61,762 nt of DNA from Cyanodermella asteris (taxonomy: Eukaryota; Ascomycota; Lecanoromycetes; Ostropales; Stictidaceae), in NCBI GenBank assembly GCA_900618795.1, contig UYJD01000011.1, positions 1,169,227 to 1,230,988 of the forward strand, written 5' to 3'. Under the pieces are notes generated by a model that worked only from the letters and a program-made list of their open reading frames with translations, was not told where the DNA came from and searched no databases. Made by a program: the position numbers and the translations under genes. This document shows positions 55,212-61,762 of the stretch, piece after piece. Each line of letters opens with the position of its first letter. Position 1 is the stretch's first letter.

Positions 55212-58200
55212 ATGCCCGCCATGGCCACCACGACTTTCGGCGTATGGTTGAATCAAGATACTGTCCCTCCTCTTGTTCGCAATGGCTCCTTCAGCAGCAG
55301 TTCGACTTCAGCTGCTACGACCATGATTCGAAAGGCTAACACCAGCCATATTCGCAGCGAAAAATCACCCTCCAAGCCCGGCTATCCGGATGCTGCAGGA
55401 TTTTCTCTCCAATTGACTAAAGTACTAGGAACCACGACTTCGGCAGTGCCTGGATTTGCTTACCAAGACACTTGCTATGCGACGATTGCAGGCTCAGCTG
55501 CCGTCGTTCACCATGTCGACGAGGATTTCAAAGTTACCCAGCGATTCTTCCGCGCTAGACCAAGTGCAACACCTGCAGGCCAGACTGTCGCATCACCAAC
55601 GGAAGCACCTGTCACGCCTGATCAGTCACGATTCCGCAATGTCGCATCTATCAGAGCTAGCATGATTGGAGCAAGGACCCCGAACTCGCCAATTGGGAAT
55701 GAATTCGGCCTCACACCGGCCAAAGTTGTTGCCCGACAGAGAACCAGGACTGCCGCGTGTGTGGCTCTGAGTCCGGACGGGAAGCTAGTCGCCGTTGGAG
55801 AGTCTGGATATGCTCCAAGGATTCTCGTTTATTCCATGGCATCGAATGGCTACGAAGCTCCGGTGGCTACTTTGACAGAACACAATGGCGGAGTCAAGTG
55901 CGTTGCTTTCTCTCCGGACAGCAAGTGGATGTGCTCAGTTGGGGATGTTCACGATGGCTATATTTGTGTGTGGAGCATCAACCAGAGGAGCGGTACGCCA
56001 AAGCTTCATTCGATGAACAAATGCACATCGACAGTGAATGACCTCACGTTCATGTCCAGCACCTCAATACTCACGGTTGGAACACGCCACGTCAAAATGT
56101 GGAAATTCGACGAAAGGAAACCTTCTTCACCTACCAAGTACAAGCTGCGTCTCGACATCAGTAGTCCGTCCGCGCCGTCCAGCCCTGGGACCGCCAAACC
56201 TTTGGACGGAAGAGGCTGTTTACTCGGCCCTCTACTTGAAGCAAAGTCATTCACTTGCGTTGCTGTTTGTGCATCGAACAAAGCTTTCGTCGGCAGCGAT
56301 CGCGGCGATCTGTGCTTGATCGACGACACAGAAGGGCAGAAAAAGCTGATGTGCGTACGAAAGTTCGCCTTCAGCATCCGGTGTATTGTGGCCGATCCAA
56401 AGCTGGACAGGCTGTGGGTCGGAGGTGACAGCTCACAACTCCATTCCTTTCCACTCCAGGAGCTCATCCAGACGTCCCGCCCGGTCAGCCCCGTCAAAGA
56501 GGCTGCAAGTCCGGTTGAAATTCCGTCCACGAAAATGCTTTCGACCGGAGCACTTGGTTTAATTCGAGGCAAACTTGTCCTCGTTGATTCCGAGCGCAGC
56601 ATCAAAGTCCTGGAGCCATCTCTAGAACCCAAGCTGGATATCTCAAACGTCAACCAGGTAGCACCGTCTCACTCCAGTCCTGTGCTTGGTATTGATGTCA
56701 CATATGACGATCTTCGTCTCGTGAACGGTTTCATGACATGGGAGGCTTCCGGATCTGTTTTATTCTGGAAGAAGAATTATGAGCACGTCAAGACCTGCTC
56801 GATTCCCCTCGATTCCCTCTCCAACGCCGCCGATGAAGATGCGAACGAGCTACGTGTGGTCTTGGCCTTGCCAGACGGTGAGAGATATGTATCTGGTGAT
56901 AAGCGTGGAACAATGCGACTCTTCCACCGAGATGGCTGGAGGCTACTTCAAGCTGTCAAAAGCCACTCCGCCGAGATCACAGACATAGTATTTACCGAAA
57001 GCGATGATGTTGAGATGGTCATTACAAGTGGGCGCGACAGAATGATCCAGGTGTTTGAGCTTGTCAATGACCAGTTTGTTCTCATCCAGACGATTGACAG
57101 TCATGGTAGCTCTGTCAACGACCTCTTGTTGGTCGAGTCTGGCAGATTCTTGCTTTCTGCCTCGTCAGACCGCACTGTTATGATCAGTGCGCTCGCGAGT
57201 ACACCAGAATCGAGAGCCTACGTTCCAGTCAGGATAGTCACGTTGAAGTCGACTCCGGCGTCCATGGCATTGAGCTCAGAGGATTCAAATGATGTTGTTG
57301 TCACGACCATCGACAAGCAGTTGATCAGATTCAGCATCGCCGAGGGGCCTCTCAACCTCAAGAATAACAACGAGCTGTTGAGACTTACCGACACTGAAGA
57401 GTCGGAGACTGTGCTTCTCACGTCTGCAGTGACACGAACAGTCCGAGCTGGAACAGGACCATCTCAGCTTCTCATTGGAGTGTCGTCCACCGACAAGTCG
57501 TTGAGAGTCCACAACGCATATACAGGCAACACACTTCTCAAAGACTTTGGGCACTCGGAGGGCATCAGCTCGATGCTCGTGCTTGAAGAGTCACATGAAG
57601 GCGCCAGTTCGTGGTACAGCATCGTCTCGACTGGCGTCGATGGGACAATCATGCGGTGGGAGCTGTCGAACTCTGCCGCCTCTGCTTTGGCCGTATCTTC
57701 TGCGCCTAACTCGCCAGCAATAGAGACACCTCCGCTGGCGCAACCTCCCCTTCGCCGAGTTCTTTCGCGATCTGCACTAGCAGAACACTCTCGTGTGCTC
57801 GAAGCCGATGGCACTTTTCCCATTCCACCTATTCCCAGCAGTCGCAATACATCGCCCAACAGGCTTAGGCGCAAGCTGTCAAACTTTTCCATAGGTGGTG
57901 GTTCGACCGGCCGCTCACGCGCTGCGCGGCCATCGATTTTGCCGCCACTCCCTGACCGAGCTCAGCGTTCTCCATCACCAACAAGTCCAGCTGGAGGGAC
58001 GCCCTTGCACAACGTGGTGGCACGCAGCACAAGACCCACGTTGCCTGATCGTTCCAAGACCAAGAGCACCAACGCGCTCAACGACACCTTACATCAATCT
58101 ACAGATCTTGTTAGCAAACAGCTCCGCACGTATCGGAAGAAACTCAATTCGACAAGTTCGCTGCTGAAGCCAGAGACGGCGTTGGAACTAGAAAAAGAGC

Positions 58201-58430
58201 TCATAGCCACGGTGAACCTTCTCACGTCTCGGAGCCGAAGAGCGCGGACAGCTAGCGGGAATAACGTCGGCGACCTGCTTGATCAGTATTCGGAGAAGGT
58301 CGCGCGATTGGTGCAGAACAGCAGAGCGCAGAGAGACGCGCCACATACAGGCGGAAGCCTCGGCCGGGGCAAACGTGACAGACAGACCCTGGCTGCAATT
58401 GGAGGAAGCAATACTAGCGATTCGCCGTGA
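55212..58430 (+). CDS. WD40 repeat scaffold protein, MAPKBP1/WDR62-like
   Basis: An intronless 1072-residue protein. After a Ser/Thr-rich N-terminus, two WD40 propellers follow. The first shows VALSPDGKLVAVGESGYAPR, HNGGVKCVAFSPDSKWMCSV and HDGYICVWSI, wording characteristic of the MAPKBP1/WDR62 family. A second set begins near residue 480 (VLALPDGERYVSGDKRGTMR, HSAEITDIVF, HGSSVNDLLL, SVSSTDKSLRVH, VSTGVDGTIMRWEL). The C-terminal ~220 residues are Ser/Pro/Arg-rich with a coiled-coil-like end (ALELEKELIATVNLL). Animal relatives scaffold JNK signalling and sit at spindle poles; fungal functions are little known. ATG 55212 and ATG 55221 are both possible; the second has the better Kozak context. 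It is probably cytoplasmic. Confidence 0.88.
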   Translation: MPAMATTTFGVWLNQDTVPPLVRNGSFSSSSTSAATTMIRKANTSHIRSEKSPSKPGYPDAAGFSLQLTKVLGTTTSAVPGFAYQDTCYATIAGSAAVVHHVDEDFKVTQRFFRARPSATPAGQTVASPTEAPVTPDQSRFRNVASIRASMIGARTPNSPIGNEFGLTPAKVVARQRTRTAACVALSPDGKLVAVGESGYAPRILVYSMASNGYEAPVATLTEHNGGVKCVAFSPDSKWMCSVGDVHDGYICVWSINQRSGTPKLHSMNKCTSTVNDLTFMSSTSILTVGTRHVKMWKFDERKPSSPTKYKLRLDISSPSAPSSPGTAKPLDGRGCLLGPLLEAKSFTCVAVCASNKAFVGSDRGDLCLIDDTEGQKKLMCVRKFAFSIRCIVADPKLDRLWVGGDSSQLHSFPLQELIQTSRPVSPVKEAASPVEIPSTKMLSTGALGLIRGKLVLVDSERSIKVLEPSLEPKLDISNVNQVAPSHSSPVLGIDVTYDDLRLVNGFMTWEASGSVLFWKKNYEHVKTCSIPLDSLSNAADEDANELRVVLALPDGERYVSGDKRGTMRLFHRDGWRLLQAVKSHSAEITDIVFTESDDVEMVITSGRDRMIQVFELVNDQFVLIQTIDSHGSSVNDLLLVESGRFLLSASSDRTVMISALASTPESRAYVPVRIVTLKSTPASMALSSEDSNDVVVTTIDKQLIRFSIAEGPLNLKNNNELLRLTDTEESETVLLTSAVTRTVRAGTGPSQLLIGVSSTDKSLRVHNAYTGNTLLKDFGHSEGISSMLVLEESHEGASSWYSIVSTGVDGTIMRWELSNSAASALAVSSAPNSPAIETPPLAQPPLRRVLSRSALAEHSRVLEADGTFPIPPIPSSRNTSPNRLRRKLSNFSIGGGSTGRSRAARPSILPPLPDRAQRSPSPTSPAGGTPLHNVVARSTRPTLPDRSKTKSTNALNDTLHQSTDLVSKQLRTYRKKLNSTSSLLKPETALELEKELIATVNLLTSRSRRARTASGNNVGDLLDQYSEKVARLVQNSRAQRDAPHTGGSLGRGKRDRQTLAAIGGSNTSDSP

Positions 58431-59201
58431 TGGCTTTCGTGTTTGCTTTTTTGTTTGGATGGAGTCTGGGTTACGACACGGTTTGTCGTGTGGGATACAA
58501 TACAGGGATGCTTCATTGCAGGCCAACGGGTTTGGCAGATTTGCAAGACCGAGAGCTGAGCTTTTGGTATTTGGGTAATGCTATGGGATGTCTGAGCCGA
58601 AGTGATGGATCCCGATAATTGACTGAGCGTATGAAAAGTCTTGCAAACGATGAGTTGTTCAAGGTTTCTCACAGCCGCTTGCTTCAGCTGAATAAGTATT
58701 CGCACGGGATTGTAGGCCACGCTAGAAAATGCCATATTAGCTTCAGTGCCTCTATCTGGATCTATGTCAGGTAACAAGACAATTCAAGTGTCCAGTTGGG
58801 CGTGGCTGGTCCGTGTTGAAGGTGGAGCTCAGCAACGATGATCGACGCCTGGTTCCAGCTGTCGAAACAATTCCGCGTCAGCCTCACATTTGGCCAAATT
58901 CCACGCCTCTCTTCCAGCACCTGCATCGTCCGAACATTCCTTACAGCCTCAGCGCGCCAATTAGACTTGCATCGATCTCAGCGATTGTCATTTGCACCAC
59001 CCAGCGCTCCTACCTCCATAGATTTAGTCCACCAGCATCCCGTCTCCGAACTCAACATCCCCGCCTGTCTTTCGTCCTGGTACGCCCGAACGTTGCGAAA
59101 GCTGTCTTCCCACGCTTCGTCCATTTGACGCGTCGTTTCTGCACACATCCAATCTCCTACCGCCATACCAGCTTTTGGCGTCCCGACTCAGGTTGCTCAC
59201 C
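58431..59201. other. intergenic region
   Basis: The 3' flank of the WD40 gene and the promoter and leader of the ARL3 homologue. The right half is C/T-rich. No gene seen. Confidence 0.5.
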
Positions 59202-59990
59202 ATGTACCACCTCGCCCTTTCACTCTACCAACACCTCACTTCACGCGAGGAATACTCCCTCCTCCTCCTCGGCCTCGACAATGCCGGCAAAACAACACTC
59301 CTTTCCGCCATCAAGTCCCTCTTTCCAGTCCCCTTCGCGAACCCCTCCGCCCCGCTTCCACAGATCGCCGAACACACCATCCCCACAGTGGGCCAGACGG
59401 TTGCAACAATAGAGCTGCCTGACATGTACCTCAAGATATGGGACGTTGGGGGTCAGCACAGTCTGCGACGGTTGTGGAAGAGCTATTACAAGAGCGCACA
59501 CGCGATTGTGTTTGTGCTTGACAGCGCCGACCTAGGGGATGGGGACGACGTGGAGGGAAGGCTTCGAGGACTGGATCGAGGAACGGGTAACGAGGACGCC
59601 GAAGAGATGGGAGATGGAGATGCTGGGGCGTCGCGGGCACGCAAGACAGGAACCGAAGAGGATGCGAATGCGGCTGAGGGGGACAAAGATCTTGGTCGCC
59701 TGGAGGAATGCCGGCTGGTGCTGGAGAGCATACTCGAGAGCGCGGACACTGCGGGTGTGCCGGTTTTGGTCCTGGCAAACAAGCAGGATAGGGAGGATTG
59801 CGTCGAGACGGTCAGGATAAAAGAGGGCTTGGTACGGCCGGTGTTCGAAGGTGAGAAGGGTCATGCGGTCAGGGATAGCAGGGTCTTGCCGATTAGCGCT
59901 CTAAAGGGAACCGGAGTCAAAGAGGCGGTTGAGTGGGTGAGGAGTAGGGTCAAGTGGAATAAGGAGGGAAGACCACCAGTGATGAGATGA
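59202..59990 (+). CDS. ARL3: ARF-like small GTPase, ARL3/ARFRP1 type
   Basis: An intronless 262-residue GTPase from ATG 59202. Nucleotide-binding motifs are complete: P-loop GLDNAGKT (24-31), switch I PTVGQ (61-65), DVGGQ (81-85), NKQD (193-196) and SALKG (232-236). The N-terminus MYHL lacks the Gly2 needed for myristoylation; as in yeast Arl3, Met-Tyr suits acetylation by NatC, which directs the protein to the Golgi through Sys1. The wording RDSRVLPISALKGTGVKEAVEW and the terminal RPP segment match the ARL3/ARFRP1 branch. It acts upstream of Arl1 and GRIP golgins in Golgi traffic. The protein is ~60 residues longer than usual because of an acidic Gly/Asp/Glu insertion at about 110-165, between beta-4 and helix 3. 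Confidence 0.93.
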   Translation: MYHLALSLYQHLTSREEYSLLLLGLDNAGKTTLLSAIKSLFPVPFANPSAPLPQIAEHTIPTVGQTVATIELPDMYLKIWDVGGQHSLRRLWKSYYKSAHAIVFVLDSADLGDGDDVEGRLRGLDRGTGNEDAEEMGDGDAGASRARKTGTEEDANAAEGDKDLGRLEECRLVLESILESADTAGVPVLVLANKQDREDCVETVRIKEGLVRPVFEGEKGHAVRDSRVLPISALKGTGVKEAVEWVRSRVKWNKEGRPPVMR

Positions 59991-60299
59991 GTTCAAGCAC
60001 AGCAGTAAGAGAAGACGACCACGGCAACGGAACACTCGGGACACACTCTGACTGATATTTGCGATGCGGGTCAGTCCGATTCGACCTCAGCGAAAGGCAC
60101 AATGCCATGTCCACAGAAGCCTCTGTTGGGACAGATACAGGCAGCTCTTGATGCTCCACTGAAGATTTTCGATGAGTCTGAATTGAAATGGGCAATATGC
60201 TGCGACGCTGCATCGAAAAGGAGGAACTCTACATGTGCGATTCCAGCCGCAGTCTATCTTGCCAGCATTAGTAACGGTTCTAGCGCAGGCGAGACGTGC
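59991..60299. other. short intergenic region
   Basis: The convergent 3' flanks of the ARL3 homologue (+) and the flavin-reductase-like gene (-). No further feature was seen. Confidence 0.5.
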
Positions 60300-61316
60300 T
60301 TACTGGCCCTCAGCCAGCGGCTTCTTCAAGCCATCCAGCTTTCCTTCCCCGTCCAAGGCTCCGAAGTCAGGGCGTGTCAACTCGAAGCCATCTGTGGTGC
60401 GGCCATAAGTGATTCCTCCCAATCTACTCACCGGCTTCAGAATGGCCGGATCCAACAGACTGCGGTCCTCGTTGATGGCGTCTTCTCTGGCCCAGAAGCG
60501 CGTTCCTTCGATCATGCATACGACAGCAGCACCCTGACCCGGCTTGGATCTGCTTGGAATTTCGTGGTGCGACATGAGGCGCCCCTCGACTGCGAATATA
60601 GCCTCCTTGACGCGATCAGGCTTGACAGTGCTCGACTTCGCCGGATGCAGACCTGATATCTCCCATTCTGAGGTTCCATATGGGGCATTGATAGAGGTGG
60701 AGTTCGCTGCCTCGATGTAGTGTTCCGAGATCACATTGATGACACACTCGCCGGTCTCAAGCAGGTTCTTACACGTATCTTTCGCCTTTTCGACGCTCCC
60801 GTTGATGCCAACCACGAATACGGGCGGATCGTGGTTCACGACCGTGGTGTAACTGAAGGGCGCAAGATTTGTCGACTTGCCATCCTTGCTCCGCGTGCTA
60901 AAGAAGCCGATGAAGCGCGGCACGATTGCGGAGATGAGCAGCTTGTAATTCCAACGTGCTTCGCGACCTTCGCCGTAGGGATCTATTTCGACGTGCGATT
61001 TCTCCAGCGATGCGCCGCCGTCGTTGCCGCCGCTGCCGAATTGCCAGTCAGGAATTGGCGTCTTGGTGCAGTTCCAGGATTTGGTGCTTGCGAATTCTTC
61101 TCGCGAAGCTTCGACGGCCTTGAAGTCGCCGTGAGGGTTCCTTTGGAGGAGCCTCTCGGCCTCGGCCGTACGCTCGTGAGCTGAAGTCATAGCGCGAGTT
61201 TGAGTTGTGGTTGTTTGGAGACTGGGATGATGCCGGCGGCGCCGGGTGGGTGGGATGATTGAGCTACTAATGCCTGCCGACCTGAAGATGGCGGGCGGTG
61301 TTCTGATTACCTTCAT
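60300..61316 (-). CDS. flavin reductase-like (FMN split-barrel) protein
   Basis: An intronless frame; from ATG 61316 it encodes 338 residues, from ATG 61190 it encodes 296. The longer form begins with about 42 residues rich in Arg, Ser, Thr and Pro and free of acids (KVIRTPPAIFRSAG... PTRRRRHHP), which looks like a mitochondrial presequence. The shorter form starts at the conserved cytosolic-type N-terminus (TSAHERTAEAERLL). The core, roughly residues 120-280 of the long form, shows the split-barrel flavin-binding pattern: AIVPRFIGFFSTRSKDGKS, NLAPFSYTTVVNHDPPVFVVG, then TGECVINVIS and INAPYGTSEWEISGL. These proteins bind FMN and reduce it with NAD(P)H or carry out related reactions; the physiological substrate is unknown. 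Confidence 0.85.
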   Translation of the reverse strand: MKVIRTPPAIFRSAGISSSIIPPTRRRRHHPSLQTTTTQTRAMTSAHERTAEAERLLQRNPHGDFKAVEASREEFASTKSWNCTKTPIPDWQFGSGGNDGGASLEKSHVEIDPYGEGREARWNYKLLISAIVPRFIGFFSTRSKDGKSTNLAPFSYTTVVNHDPPVFVVGINGSVEKAKDTCKNLLETGECVINVISEHYIEAANSTSINAPYGTSEWEISGLHPAKSSTVKPDRVKEAIFAVEGRLMSHHEIPSRSKPGQGAAVVCMIEGTRFWAREDAINEDRSLLDPAILKPVSRLGGITYGRTTDGFELTRPDFGALDGEGKLDGLKKPLAEGQ

Positions 61317-61487
61317 ATAAGCAGCGCAAGTTGGTGTGACTAATTGCCAAACAATTGATTGAAGTGATTCCAAAATTCCATCGTTCAATGACTCGAGATG
61401 CCGGAATTCGGAATTCATGCGATGCGTCATCTTGTCTCGGGGCCTTCACGTCTCACCCCACATTCAACATCCGCAGATACCCGTGCG

Positions 61488-61582
61488 TCCTACGTAGTCA
61501 GTTTAACTCGTACCATTCGACGCACGCCTTTTTCCTAGTCATCTCGACGTACTAAGTCCTACCTAGTTAGTTTCACTCGTAT
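61488..61582. repeat. imperfect 26-bp direct repeat pair
   Basis: The 26-mer at 61488-61513 (TCCTACGTAGTCAGTTTAAC...) recurs at 61557-61582 (TCCTACCTAGTTAGTTTCAC...) with about four differences, two of them C/T changes. It sits at the boundary to the AT-rich block. Confidence 0.75.
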
Positions 61583-61593
61583 TAGGGTTAGGG
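61582..61593 (+). repeat. two telomere-type TTAGGG units
   Basis: Two adjacent perfect TTAGGG hexamers at the boundary to the AT-rich block. Too short for a functional telomere; it may be an interstitial remnant or chance. Confidence 0.7.
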
Positions 61594-61762
61594 TGAAAAG
61601 TAGTTATATTTTCTATCTAAAGTAGGAGACCCTCAATATATAGCTAGAAAAAAGTAGACTAAATTATTAGTATAAGGGATCGAAAAGAAAAGTAGGCGGA
61701 AGAGGCGAAAAAAGCGCGGATCTTAGTCGTTTAATATAAAAAAGAGAAGAACTAAATGTCAC

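Larger units (their letters stand above)
61317..61762. other. transition to AT-rich, RIP-like sequence with telomere-type units
   Basis: Up to about 61480 the composition resembles the rest of the window. From about 61560 it becomes A/T- and TpA-rich with no coding frames (TATATAGCTAG, TTTAATATAA). This composition is what repeat-induced point mutation leaves in transposons of filamentous ascomycetes. The transition includes an imperfect direct repeat and two TTAGGG units. Confidence 0.65.

Noticed and set aside
60102-60656. 184-codon open frame on the plus strand
   Set aside because: Antisense to the well-supported flavin-reductase-like gene; no domain of its own.
1-61762. CRISPR array, prophage or bacterial operon features
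   Set aside because: Spliceosomal introns, a nuclear-type tRNA intron and eukaryotic gene families show nuclear fungal DNA; no regularly spaced repeats were seen.

Overview
This is a window of nuclear DNA from a filamentous ascomycete (Pezizomycotina; the gene set fits Dothideomycetes, which is inference). Genes are spaced 0.3-5 kb apart, and most introns are 50-75 nt with GTRNGT donors, CTNAC-type branch sites and YAG acceptors. Fungus-typical families are present: UstYa/DUF3328, HET, Zn2Cys6, fatty alcohol oxidase, BTB and F-box. The last ~180 bases turn abruptly AT-rich and TpA-rich with two TTAGGG units, which looks like the edge of a repeat-induced-point-mutated (RIP) block. The species cannot be named from sequence alone.

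Layout. 0-3 kb: an F-box-like gene and a coiled-coil protein. 3-5 kb: a divergent mitochondrial pair, RRG9 and ATP5, sharing a 208-bp promoter. 5-8.5 kb: a damaged or intron-rich F-box gene and a BTB protein with a C-terminal CxxC pair. 9-14 kb: an atypical protein kinase, an MFS organophosphate-type permease, and a membrane-anchored M24 peptidase divergent from the permease. 14.2-14.9 kb: a HET-domain pseudogene. 15.9-18.2 kb: an intronless long-chain fatty alcohol oxidase ending in a peroxisomal ARL tripeptide. 21-27 kb: a possible interaction island with a secreted CAP/PR-1 protein, a UstYa-type membrane oxidase and a six-bladed beta-propeller lectin-like protein. 27.9 kb: an intron-containing tRNA-Cys(GCA). 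30-30.7 kb: a small dsRNA-binding-fold protein with an eight-codon first exon, followed by 4.8 kb without genes.

35.5-37.5 kb: protein farnesyltransferase beta subunit (RAM1). 40.9-43.4 kb: a large Zn2Cys6 regulator with a 3.4-kb upstream region. 46.7-50.2 kb: two diverged paralogues of an unrecognised family with an intron at the same position. 52-54 kb: QCR6 and a small cysteine-containing, possibly secreted protein. 55-61 kb: an intronless MAPKBP1/WDR62-like WD40 protein, an ARL3/ARFRP1-type GTPase with a long acidic insertion, and a flavin-reductase-fold protein. The window then enters the AT-rich edge.

Three housekeeping genes serve mitochondrial energy metabolism (ATP5, QCR6, RRG9). 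RAM1 and ARL3 serve membrane targeting. No operon-like pathway cluster is evident. The best candidates for new biology are the paralogue pair at 46.7-50.2 kb, the DRBM protein with its large gene-free flank, and the CAP-UstYa-lectin neighbourhood.
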